DNA from: Ustilago trichophora
Lineage: Eukaryota > Basidiomycota > Ustilaginomycetes > Ustilaginales > Ustilaginaceae
Assembly (NCBI GenBank): GCA_900323505.1
Contig: OOIN01000043.1
Coordinates: forward strand, 744,001-808,000
Reading direction: 5' to 3'
DNA length: 64,000 bases
The notes below the pieces were generated by a model. It was not told the origin of the DNA, ran no database searches, and worked only from the letters and a program-made list of their open reading frames with translations. This document shows, piece after piece, positions 42,384 through 52,117 of this stretch; position 1 is the stretch's first letter; each line of letters begins with the position of its first letter. The position numbers and the translations under genes were made by a program.

Positions 42384-42385
<2 letters not shown>

Positions 42386-43791
42386 TTGCTCTCGGGCTCC
42401 AAAGTGGTACCGCGACGAACAGTTCCCCAACCGACCAATCTCCAGTGCTTGTCAATTCTCCTGCTCAACGCAATCTTTTCTCCGACCTCGGTACAGGCTG
42501 GGCTGGTCAAGAAGATCTTTGCCAAATCGGCCTTGACGCTCATAACACGACCTCCGGTCGAGGTGGACCCAATGTTGACCATGAGCACCTCGTTCTTTGC
42601 GAGCTTCTGAACCTTGGTCTGCTTCTTGTCGTCGCTCTTGACACCGAGCAGACGACGCAGAAGGAAGTAGTTGATTTCGAGCTCGGTGTAGATGGCGGGC
42701 AGCTGACCGACTGCGCCGAGAACCTGACCGACGAGTCGATCGGCACGGCAGAGGGTGGGGTCGATCTTGGTTCCTACACCAATGAGACCGCCTGGAACGG
42801 CGAACTGGAGATCGTTGTGCTCGGCGAGCAACGACTCGACACGGGAGAAGATGGGCTTGCAGTGGATCTTGCCCTCGTTGTCCTTGGTGACGATACCTGG
42901 TCGAACCTCGATCTCCTGGCCGATCTTGAGAACACCGGACAAGATGGATCCACCAGCAACACCACCTCGAAGCTCCTCGACTTCGGCACCGGGCTTGTTG
43001 ACGTCGAAGGATCGGATGACGATGAGGCGTGGTGGCGAGGTAAAGTCACGGGTGGGGACGGGAACGCGCTTAACAATGTATTCGTTGACCGCGTCAATGT
43101 TGTACTTGAGCTGGGCAGAGATGGGGACGATGGGGGCGCCGTCGGCAACGGTACCCTTGACAAAGTTGATGATGGATTTCCAGTGCTCCTCTGCGGCCTG
43201 TTCGCGGATGAGGTCGACCTTGTTCTGGAGAATGATGATGTGCTGAAGCTTCATGATCTCGACGGCGGCCAAGTGCTCCGAAGTCTGGGGCTGGGGACAC
43301 GATTCGTTACCGGCAATCAAGAGAAGCGCGGCGTCCATGACAGCGGCACCGTTCAACATGGTAGCCATGAGAATGTCGTGACCGGGGCAATCGACGAAAG
43401 ACACGTGACGGAGGAGGTTCATCTTTCCACCGCATCCAGGCACCTCACAGTCAGGGTGAGGCTCCTTGTCCGAGGGATATGACTTGTAGCACTGAGGTCG
43501 TGGGCACTCGTCCTTCTCGCACTTGTAGATTTTGGCGTTGGCGTAACCGAGCTTGATGGTGATATTTCGGACCAATTCGTTCTTGAAACGAACCGTCTGG
43601 ACACCAGAGATGGCCTTGACCACGGTCGACTTTCCGTGAGCTACGTGACCGATGGTACCAATGTTGATGGTGGCCTGTTTCGAGATGACCTCGGGGCTGA
43701 GCGGGTTAAGGTTGTCATAGTCGATGTTGACGGCGTGCAGGTCCTTGGTGATCTGCTGGACATCGCCGTTGGAGGCAACTGCTGCTGCCAT
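42382..43791 (-). CDS. GCD11: Translation initiation factor eIF2 subunit gamma
   Basis: Single exon, 469 aa. eIF2-gamma is the GTPase core of the eIF2 complex that delivers initiator Met-tRNA to the 40S subunit. G1 is GHVAHGKST (residues 48-56, the eIF2-gamma form), followed by a cysteine ribbon ([11 protein letters not shown] ... CEVPGCGG), G3 DCPGHD, G4 NKVDLI, and [11 protein letters not shown]. Domains II and III follow, ending [15 protein letters not shown] 43791 is the first in-frame Met and has A at -3. Reading further upstream needs a non-ATG start and adds an unconserved segment. The stop codon abuts a genomic A tract. Confidence 0.97.
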
Positions 43792-44827
43792 TTTGGGTGA
43801 AGAGATGTCGTCCGACGTGGGTAGAGATTGGTAGCTCGATACGGTGTGAGACGATTTGTCTGGCTGCGCGAGATACAGAGCAGTTGTTGCCAAAGTGGAT
43901 GCTGCTGTATACGAGAGCTGTTGGCAAAGCTTGCTGGATAAAAAATGCTAGAAACGCAAGCTTGAGACGAGAGACGAGTGACCGATGCGCAAAAAAAGAA
44001 AAACGAACGAAACCGAACCAAAAAGACCTCCGAGTACGAAACAAGCGCTGAGAGTGTCGGAATGCGATGCGTATGCCGAGACCTGTCGCGTTGAACAAGA
44101 GAGGTAGAGATGCAGTAGGGGGGTGATGTGTGGTGGAGAAGAAGGTTGAAATTCTGCAAAGTGTCGATGTGATCACGCCTGCTCAGTAACGACGACCAAA
44201 AGGAGTTGAATCTGTAAAAGACAGCGGCGGCTCAGTGCACAACGAAAAACCGAAAAAAAAGGGAAGAATGCTCTCCGTGTGTCGCACAGAGACGGACTGC
44301 GCTGAGCTGTGAGTCGCGCCGTGTGCGGTGTCGGTCAGGAAGAAATTGGACTTTCGAACTGGCACACTCTGCTGCCTGAGAGTGAGAGAGACACAACGAA
44401 TGAGACGCGCAGCTGAGCGAGTCATTTTTCTTGTCCTGACACTCTGCTGCTTTAAAAAGGGATTTTCTCATGACCGCCACCAAAGAATACCGTGCGAGTG
44501 AGATCTGCTCGCCTGCCTCTTGGAAGAATGCAATCCACAAGAAGCGTCTCAAGGCTTGCACCAGCTGGTGGTGACATTATTGTGATTCGACCCTCTTTCT
44601 CATCTGATGAGCCCAATTGCATTATGATCCACTTGCTTGCAACACTAGCTTGTTGGGTCCAGCGTCCTTCAGGAGACATTGAGCATCGACGGTCCAGACA
44701 CAGCAGCCAGCCGAAATCAGTCTAAAACGCTGTCCTTTTGCATTTATCAGCCCAACACAAAAGGACATCAGATGTGGTTACATGAGTGTATATAAGTTCT
44801 TCACGACAACGTCATGTCGAGCTACAT
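43792..44827. other. Intergenic, eIF2-gamma promoter to ATP14 3' end
   Basis: 1.04 kb with no gene recognised. It should contain the eIF2-gamma promoter and leader. Confidence 0.5.
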
Positions 44828-45612
44828 TTAGTGGTGAGCCTCAACCTTGACGTCGGCAGCAGCCTCACGCAAGTAGGCATTGACATCGCCACCCTCGGTA
44901 AGCGAGCCTTCCGACGACGAAGAAGCGGCGACCTCGGCGTGGTCAGGCTCGGCAGCGGCGTATGCCTCAAGCTGCGAGGAGAGCTCCGACGACGAGGGGA
45001 CAGCGGGAGCCTTGGGGGCAGCGGGGGTCTGGAACTCGCGCACCTGACCCTTGTGCGAGTCGGCAGCCTGATGATTAGTAGCAAACGAGTAAAGGGAAGA
45101 CGGAGGAATCGAGATACTGAAGGTCAGTCGCGATGTGTGGGGTGGAAAGCTTGTGATCTGTGCGCGCAAGCTTACCTTGGGGGGAGCCTTGTAGCCCTTG
45201 AGCTCCTTGACGTAGAGCTCCTGGATGAAGTCTGTACCATCCGAATCGGTCCATAGCAAGATGCCGTCAAATATGTCGAGACAAAGTCGTGAGTTAGCAG
45301 ACTGAACGAGACAACATTTGCCGGACAGGATAAGTTGGTCAATGTGTACCCTTGGAAGCAACGGCAGAGCTGGAAAGAGCTCGAACCTGCGAGCGCGAGG
45401 CGGATCGGACCTATTCACATCATAACATCATCAAGAGTAGCATCGACGTATCGAAGTTGGGTTTTGTCAGTCGCAGAATCCTAGGTGTGCATGTTGTCTT
45501 TGTCGAAAAGTGCAAACGAATGTGTGGTTTCGAGTCGATCTGAAGGGTGCAGTTTGTCGATGATACGTACAGCGCCGAAGGTGGAGCGGGCGACGAGCTG
45601 GGCGAAGACCAT
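44828..45612 (-). CDS. ATP14: F1Fo ATP synthase subunit h (ATP14)
   Basis: Four exons: 45612-45571, 45386-45350, 45231-45176, 45067-44828; 124 aa, the length of yeast Atp14. Splice sites GCT|GTACGT, CGCAG|GTT, AAGG|GTACAC, TACAG|ACT, AAG|GTAAGC and ATCAG|GCT keep the frame, and the last intron carries TACTAAT as branch site. The product starts MVFAQLVARSTFGAVRAL, a mitochondrial presequence. It is followed by DFIQELYVKELKGYKAPP, matching the Atp14 signature (IQDLYLRELK), and an acidic C-terminus. Subunit h belongs to the peripheral stalk and is required for ATP synthase assembly. It diverges from INH1, the inhibitor of the same enzyme. Confidence 0.9.
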
Positions 45613-46198
45613 TTTGGAATACGTGTGTATGTGAGAGAGAAGTGGTGATAGGACGAGTGTTGGAAAGCAACAATATCAGCGACGACGACAACGACGACAA
45701 GTAGTGCAGCTGCTCTCTCTGGTGGTGCAATCCGACTGATCCGCGCTCTCTCAAACCTTCGCGGATCCGGTCGAAATTCCAAAATATCCAATTTGCGCCC
45801 CTCCAGTGCCCGATTGAACAAAACTGCAACGGTTCCGAGCAGGCCCGCACACACTAACATCTTTTTGGACGCTTTTTTTTTTTCTTCTTCGAGTGGCGAT
45901 CGATTCCAGGCCTCTCGTGCGAATGCACATCATGCTTTGAGCGAGGAACGGCGAGCTGTAGCAGCCTGCCAAATGACGTTGATCCGTGCAGCACCTGATG
46001 CGGTGCTTGACTAGACTCAGCCTGCTCCACTTTCAGTTACTGTACTGTATCACTTTTGCCCTGCTCAGCCCGAAAAGGGTTCCAGGCTCTCTCGCAACAC
46101 GGGCCACGTCAAACAACATATCAGCCTTCTCCCTCCCAATCAACCTTCCTTCCCTCTCAACAAACAACAACAACATCTTCCATCTCACTCGAATCAAC
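45613..46198. promoter_or_regulatory. Bidirectional promoter region of ATP14 and INH1
   Basis: 586 bp between two start codons, with no other gene. Pyrimidine-rich leaders flank both ends. The shared region could co-regulate two F1Fo-ATPase proteins. Confidence 0.55.
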
Positions 46199-46655
46199 AT
46201 GTCGCTCCTCCGTGTCTCCACCTCCTCGCTCGCCCGCGTCTCCAAGACCCCCACCTTTGTTATGGCTACTCGAGGCTACGCTGACGGCCCGACCGAAAAG
46301 GCTGGTGCCACCGCTTCCTCCAAGGGCTGGTCCAAGCGAGAACAGGTACGTCCACATCCCTCTCTGGATGGCTCATTTGCGCAAGGAAAGCAAAGCTGAC
46401 TGACTTGATTGAGACGTTTTCATCATCGTTTGAAATTCCAGGCCCAGGAGAACCAGTACGTCCAGCAGGCTGAGAAGGAGAAGCTCGCCAAGCTCCGAGA
46501 GTCGATCAAGAAGCAACGAGAGCACCTTGACGAGGTACGTACCCATCCCTTGAGTTCCATTCTTGACATCCAAGCTGACGCTGACCCCGACAAATATGTC
46601 CTCTGTAACCGCTGCACAGGTCGAGAGCCACCTCAACAACCTTGACAAGAAGTAA
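46199..46655 (+). CDS. INH1: Mitochondrial ATPase inhibitor IF1 (INH1)
   Basis: Three exons: 46199-46345, 46442-46534, 46620-46655; 91 aa. Donors CAG|GTACGT and GAG|GTACGT, acceptors TTCCAG|GCC and CACAG|GTC, all phase 0; branch-like CTGAC words are present. IF1 binds F1-ATPase when the membrane potential collapses and blocks ATP hydrolysis. The first 25 or so residues (MSLLRVSTSSLARVSKTPTF) form a mitochondrial presequence. The inhibitory helix follows: GWSKREQAQENQYVQQAEKEKLAKLRESI, then a coiled-coil end, KQREHLDEVESHLNNLDKK. The pattern (F/W)xKRE...Y...E.EKLxxLRE matches the IATP family. Confidence 0.92.
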
Positions 46656-46835
46656 ATGCCAGCTAGGCCCATGTACCCCTTTGTCGCTTCAGCACCACTC
46701 ATACCTTTTCTAGGTTTTACACGCAAGCACATTCTTCAGTGCACGCAAGTGTCGTAATTGAAATGCAATCTAATCAAAGCAACCTCGCCCATTCGTGGCG
46801 GGCTCTTTGTCTATGGAGCTCGCAATGCCGCTTTC

Positions 46836-49800
46836 TTAGGCAGCATCCCGCTCAGCAATCAAATGCTGCCAATCAGCCGCATCGGGTTCTGCATCCCTCC
46901 CTTCGGCTGCGTCTTTTTCCATCACGTCGTCTTCCTCGCCTATCTGCAATGCCTCCTTACCATACGTGTGCACCAAGCCTCGCTGCTCCAGATACGCAGC
47001 GTAGCTCTTTAGAGCCTGCAGATTCGGACTCTCTACACGACTGTAGGCAGCTTCGCTCAGTTGAGCCTTCTTGAACGTATCGATATTGCCGATCAAGAAG
47101 AGTGCACTCTGAGCCCTAGTGAGTGCCACATTGAGTCGCCTGCCATCCGCCAAGAAGCCTACGTAGCCCTGGCTGTTGGTTCGCACTGTCGAGAAGAGAA
47201 TCACCTTCTTCTCGCGACCCTCGAATCCGTCTACAGTGTGGATATCAATGCAGCCCAGCTGCGAGGATCGAGTCTCGAGGACAGCAGTAGCCTTCTTGCG
47301 TGCCTCAGAGGTTTCGTTGTGCAGCATCTTCTCCAGAAGAATCTGCTGCCCCGCATATGGGGTGACGACGCCAATGTCATCTCCAGTCAGATCGGAATTG
47401 CGACGCAGGAGGTCAGTGATGACATCAACTACGATGCGTGCTTCCGACACGTTGCAGAGAGACGTAGAGTTGTCGGCTTTCGATTCGCGACCCTTGTGAT
47501 CGATGAAACAGAGCCGCTGTGCACTTTCCTTCGGTACAACGTTGGAAGAAGTCCAGAAAGTCGACTCGACAGGTGGGATCAGCTCGGTGCCCTTCCCATT
47601 CTCCAATGCGCCATCGTAAAAGGTCTTGTTGGGGAATTCGGCAAGGCTGGGATGCATGCGGAACTGCACGTTGAGCATTGTCGATGGAATATTACTGCCG
47701 CCCTGAATGAGCCGCTCGAAAAGACTGCGCGACAGACCACCTTGCTTGGCCTCAACGCTGGTCACAACAGGAGGCAGCTGCTTGTGGTCGCCAATGATGG
47801 ACAGATGTCTGCAACCTTTCATCAGCGGAACCAGAGAGACGGGCTCGGTGGCCATGGATGCTTCGTCAAAGAAGACGACGGGGAGATCAATCATGTCGAG
47901 CTCGGGAGAGCCAGCAGCGATCGCCGAGCCACAGATCACATCGGCTCCGTTGAGTATCTCGCCACGAATGGAGGCGCGGAGGAAGAAGTAGGTAGCCTTG
48001 AGACGATTGAGTCGCTTCTTGATCGCTTCGTACTCTTCCGAAGCGGTACCACCATGTGGCCGGGCTGCTTCTCGCTCCTCTTCTCGATCGGCCATGGCGT
48101 CTTCCCAAGTTTGGGGTTCAGCCCCTTCGCCTTCTTCGAGCTCATCCTTCATCGCCGCAGTCGTACTTGAGCCAGAGCCGGACATGCGTCCCATTTCATA
48201 GTCGCTCTTGAGCCTGTCCAGCGTGTCGAGACGGCTCTTGATCTGGTCGAGACGAGGTTTGGCTGGATGACGCAGAAAGTAAGCGTCGAGTGTATACTGA
48301 TCAATGCCTGCTCGAGCGCGGGCCGACGGGCCGATGCGCACCACGTTGAGGCCTGCCTTGATGCATCCATCAGCGAGGTTGTCGACAGCAACGTTTGTGT
48401 GTGCAGCTAGCATGATTGGGTGAGGCACTTTGAAGTCCTGCTTGAGCAGCTTGATGGCAGTGACAATAGTGCGGGTCTTTCCCGTACCTGGTGGACCTTG
48501 GATGAGCGAGACACGCTCGCGGAGCATCATGGCTACGGCCTGCGTCTGCGAACGATTGAGCTGTGGGAGGGGATCGCCATCGATAATGACAGGATCTTGG
48601 CGTGAGAAGCGATCGTACCAGCTTTGAACGCGGGCGTCTTCCCAGAAAGCGCCTCTTGTCACCCGATCGGCGGGTGGCTGGATGCCGAGGATGACGTCGC
48701 TGAGCCGAGTGCCAGACAGGATGTACTGAAAGCGAGAGCCGTAGTGCGTCTCGATGAACTCGACATCGTGGTCCAAGGCCTCGAGCGCCGCTTTGATGCG
48801 CTCGAAAGTGAGGTCGTTGAAGCCATAGTCGAGTCGCCAAGAGGGGCACGAGACAAGGTCGATGTCTTCGTCGTTCTCGTCAAATTTGAGTCGCAAAAAG
48901 GTTCGCTGTCTCTCGACGACCTCAGCTTCGATCACGAACTCGTCCTCTACGAGCGTTGCTGGATCGCTGCTGTGAGAAGATGCTGCCATTGATGGCATGA
49001 TGGTGACCTTGTCGCCTGCACGAAAAAGTGTACGAGGCAGCGGCTCGGCGGCATCGAGCTTAAAGACAGCGACTTTCTTGCCAAAATGTCGCTTGCTGTC
49101 GTCCTGCCAATAGGCCTGCAGACCATCGATGGCGATGCCTTCTTCCACGAGCTTGTCTATGGGCGCCTTGCGTCTCTCTGCGATGGCTGCAAGCTCTTGT
49201 GTACGCTCGTGGTTGAGAAGCTCGGTCCACTTGTCGCGGTACGATTTGGCTTCCTGTCGAATAGGCTCGCGCTCGGCGTTTCGGTGAAGTAGCTGTGCTG
49301 CGCTTTCCCTGCTGATGCGGAGAGATCGGTCGTCCATTTTGCGTTCTGCAGTTCGTCGAGCCTTGGCAGCCACCTTGCTCTCTGTACCCTGGACCATCGA
49401 GGCTGATGCCCTCCTGCGCTGCAGCGAAGGGGATGATAGCCCAGTGCGTTTGGTGGCTGATGATGCCTCACCGCAGCGTTTCCTCCAGTCGAAGCGGTCA
49501 GGATGAGCTACGTAGGCGTCCCTGTAAAGGTCTTCCGGGCGCGAAGGACCAAAAGGCCATTGCGTGGCGGCTATCTGACGGTTAAGAGCATCCATCGAGC
49601 GGTCTATAGTGAGACGTGAGCTAGCCAATGTCGATCGATTCCACCATTGCGGTTGCCTGTTCTTGGCTGCGTCGTCGAGGTCGGATGTGCGAGTGCTGCG
49701 AGTGGACGTCTTGCTACGGTTTAGCGTAGAGCTATATGACCTTGTAGAGCTGCCATTCTGAGAAGGTGCGGCTTCTGTGCCGGCGTTGTTGGCGAAACCA

Positions 49801-49964
49801 TGCTTGCCGGCATCCAGGAAGCGCCTGCTAGACTGCGAGCTGGAGTGAGCTTTGCGTATCGAGACCGAAGGAAGACGAGATGGGCCTGCTATGCAGTGCC
49901 TTTCTTGTCGTGGGAGCTGAGTAGCCCCTTTGTCGAGCTCGGACGCTCGTGAGGTAGAGGTCAC
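46836..49964 (-). CDS. UPF1-like SF1 helicase (SMUBP2/Hcs1-like), 5' end uncertain
   Basis: One long frame with all SF1B motifs: Walker A GPPGTGKT (about 48475-48500), Walker B DEAS in FFDEASMATEPV, GDHKQLPP, QFRMHPSL, TVDGFEGREKKVILFSTVR and RLNVALTRAQ. UPF1-like enzymes unwind RNA or DNA 5' to 3'; the upstream domain (LFRAGDKVTIMPS) resembles the Hcs1/SMUBP2 group. The first in-frame ATG is at 49595 (919 aa). Upstream the frame stays open to a stop at 50058-50060 with no ATG, and reads Arg/Ser-rich, presequence-like residues (IITASRFGLASHKLARHA). This suggests a missed first exon, with a possible acceptor near 50043, and perhaps mitochondrial targeting. The coordinates given start at a GTG codon and are provisional. 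Confidence 0.85.
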   Translation of the reverse strand: MTSTSRASELDKGATQLPRQERHCIAGPSRLPSVSIRKAHSSSQSSRRFLDAGKHGFANNAGTEAAPSQNGSSTRSYSSTLNRSKTSTRSTRTSDLDDAAKNRQPQWWNRSTLASSRLTIDRSMDALNRQIAATQWPFGPSRPEDLYRDAYVAHPDRFDWRKRCGEASSATKRTGLSSPSLQRRRASASMVQGTESKVAAKARRTAERKMDDRSLRISRESAAQLLHRNAEREPIRQEAKSYRDKWTELLNHERTQELAAIAERRKAPIDKLVEEGIAIDGLQAYWQDDSKRHFGKKVAVFKLDAAEPLPRTLFRAGDKVTIMPSMAASSHSSDPATLVEDEFVIEAEVVERQRTFLRLKFDENDEDIDLVSCPSWRLDYGFNDLTFERIKAALEALDHDVEFIETHYGSRFQYILSGTRLSDVILGIQPPADRVTRGAFWEDARVQSWYDRFSRQDPVIIDGDPLPQLNRSQTQAVAMMLRERVSLIQGPPGTGKTRTIVTAIKLLKQDFKVPHPIMLAAHTNVAVDNLADGCIKAGLNVVRIGPSARARAGIDQYTLDAYFLRHPAKPRLDQIKSRLDTLDRLKSDYEMGRMSGSGSSTTAAMKDELEEGEGAEPQTWEDAMADREEEREAARPHGGTASEEYEAIKKRLNRLKATYFFLRASIRGEILNGADVICGSAIAAGSPELDMIDLPVVFFDEASMATEPVSLVPLMKGCRHLSIIGDHKQLPPVVTSVEAKQGGLSRSLFERLIQGGSNIPSTMLNVQFRMHPSLAEFPNKTFYDGALENGKGTELIPPVESTFWTSSNVVPKESAQRLCFIDHKGRESKADNSTSLCNVSEARIVVDVITDLLRRNSDLTGDDIGVVTPYAGQQILLEKMLHNETSEARKKATAVLETRSSQLGCIDIHTVDGFEGREKKVILFSTVRTNSQGYVGFLADGRRLNVALTRAQSALFLIGNIDTFKKAQLSEAAYSRVESPNLQALKSYAAYLEQRGLVHTYGKEALQIGEEDDVMEKDAAEGRDAEPDAADWQHLIAERDAA

Positions 49965-50699
49965 CGCATGTCGAGCGAGCTTGTGTGATGCTAGGCCGAA
50001 ACGTGAGGCAGTAATGATGTCGGAGGCAGTGAGGTAGAAGATCTGCTTGCTCAGCTGTCAGCCTTGCAATGCGCCTTCCTGCGATATGCGTCGGGATGGG
50101 ATGTGTAGTTGAAGGCGTTGACAATGATCGATGTCAAAAATGGCGGTACAGATGGAGACGAGCGTCGATATTGGAAGTGTGTGTGGCACATGCAAATCAG
50201 GTTCAAGGGTCTTGTGAGAGAAGAGACAGGAATGGCTGAGTCTGACAATCCGCGGTCCGCTGCGTGGCTGCTCTTTTTGGCTTTCAATGAGAAGCGGCTT
50301 GCCATACGCTCTTGACGCATTTGGCGCTCTGTTTTCCTTTTTTCTTTTTTCTTTTTTTTTCTTTTTTTTTTTTTCTTTTCTTTTTTTTTCCTTCCATTTT
50401 TCCAACTTTTAGAGCTCTTTCAGAAAGACTCTCTGACTCTGTTCTGGCGCTCTTGCTTTTGCTTCAGCGCAACGCGTCCAACCCCACTTTGCGCGTCGCA
50501 ACCCACAGACATTCGCTAGCTTCATAGTACAGAAGTGCATGCAACAGCACTTGCTCTCGATCAAATCGGCGTGTCAATGCTGTCACAGGAGCAATTGCGA
50601 CGTCTGAGTACTGACATGGTATAATGAGATCAAAGTGCGGCGGACTGGGAGGAGCGCCGACGAAAGAATGAAATATGCTAGAGGGTTTGCGCGAACAGT
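49965..50699. other. Helicase upstream region and PSD 3' flank, with a pyrimidine tract
   Basis: 735 bp. It may contain the unseen first exon of the helicase. A T-rich pyrimidine tract spans about 50331-50400. Low-complexity frames across it are not genes. Confidence 0.5.
50331..50400 (+). repeat. T-rich pyrimidine tract
   Basis: About 70 bp made almost only of T with single C interruptions, upstream of the helicase gene. Confidence 0.85.
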
Positions 50700-52117
50700 T
50701 TACACGTTGGAAATGCCAATACGGTCACCTACGCGCACCATGGTCTCGAGGCCATTGAGCGAGTTGTCAAGCAAATCCTTGTCCCACTGCACCTTGGCCT
50801 CGGGCGGGAAGACCACCACCACAGTTGATCCACCATATGCAAAGTAGCCTGATTCGTCACCTCGCTGAACAGAGGAGCCTTGGGTGGCGTTGGTCCATCC
50901 AATGGAGCCTACCAGCATAGCTCCAATAGAAACAAATGCAACTGGGACTGCAGGGCCGCTTTCTCCCTTGGGACTCCAATTGAGCACAAGAACGTCTCTG
51001 CGGTTGCCCGATAGCACATCAAAGTCGGCATTCACGGCTTGTGGCTGCAGATCCCAGCCACGTGTCAAAGGCAAATGTCATTGTGAGCATATCCACCCAC
51101 AGGAAATGTCAAGCGGAATTTGGTCGCAAGAAACAAATGTTGCACGCGGAAAAGGGAACCAGGAAATGCGGGTCGAAAAATAAGCTCAAAGTCTTGTGTC
51201 AGTAACCAGAGCAAGCTCAAACGATGCAGCTACGCCACGTCAAGCTCAGAACTCACGTTGACGGTAAAATATTCTCCCGTGATGTGCTTTGTTGGTCCAC
51301 ACACAGCAGGCCCGACGGGATGATGGTATCGATGGTAGTCTGCAGGGGCAAGTCGGAAAATAGCGAGCGAGCTGCCAGGTGGGAAGCAGCGATCTGCAAG
51401 GTTTGTGTCACCAAGCAGCCTGTTAAGCGTGAAGCCATCGCCCTTGATCCAATACTTGGTCGACTCGGCCACATCGTTGAACACTGTCAGCCTGCAATCG
51501 GCGCACGAGGAGATGACTGACGCGTTGTCTGGCTCGGCGATCGGCCTTGCTCCTGGCTTCAGCTTGCGGAAGAAGAATGAGTTGAAGTTGGGATACTGCG
51601 ATGGGTCGGGCTGCAGGAGCTCGTCGAGGTTGATCGAGTAGGTTTTGATGAAGCTCTCGATGTGCTCTAGTACAGCTTGCGGATTTGATTCGTCATCATA
51701 CACCTTTCCTTGGCGTACAGAGACGGTTTTGAGGAGGTCTTCGACCGACTTGTACCGCAGGAACGACTGTTCTTTGCTCTTGTAGAACAGCAGATGCATG
51801 CCGACACGGACGTAGATGGGCATACTTTCAAAGATCTTTTTGCCTGGCTGACCGCGAATGGCGACATAGTTGCCCATGTGGTAGTTGGCAAACAGCCGGT
51901 CTAGCGTCGAATCGAGGCTGCCTGGGAAGAATCTACCCCACCAGTGCTTGTGCTGTTGCACGGAGATAGGGCCGGGTGTGATAGCTGTATGCGCAGATGA
52001 GCCTTGCTGTAGCTTGTCATCCGTTTCATGGATGGGTCCGGAGGAGACGAGATACTCGAGCACCGAAGCTAGAGACTCGTGCTCCTGGCCTTGATTTGCG
52101 GCTTGAATAGAAGCCAT
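50700..52117 (-). CDS. Phosphatidylserine decarboxylase, short cytosolic type
   Basis: Two exons: 52117-51257 and 51044-50700; 401 aa. Donor AAC|GTGAGT, acceptor CTGCAG|CCA, phase 0, joining EYFTVN to PQAVNADFDVLSGNR. The enzyme makes phosphatidylethanolamine from phosphatidylserine using a pyruvoyl group created by self-cleavage. Visible motifs are FNSFFFRKLKPGARP, DYHRYHHPVGPAV, and GYFAYGGSTVVVVFP. The self-cleavage site is GG-Ser360-T in place of the bacterial LGST. There is no mitochondrial presequence, transmembrane segment or C2 domain, unlike yeast Psd1 and Psd2. This points to a soluble paralogue, possibly with a specialised substrate. ATG 52117 has A at -3. A good acceptor just upstream (GTGCAG near 52230) may end a 5'UTR intron. 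Confidence 0.9.

Noticed and set aside
42445..43482. 345-aa plus-strand frame opposite eIF2-gamma
   Set aside because: Antisense shadow of a highly biased coding sequence; composition is Leu/Val/Gly/Asp-rich with no motif.
47061..48170. 369-aa plus-strand frame opposite the helicase
   Set aside because: Antisense shadow overlapping conserved helicase motifs; no independent family match.
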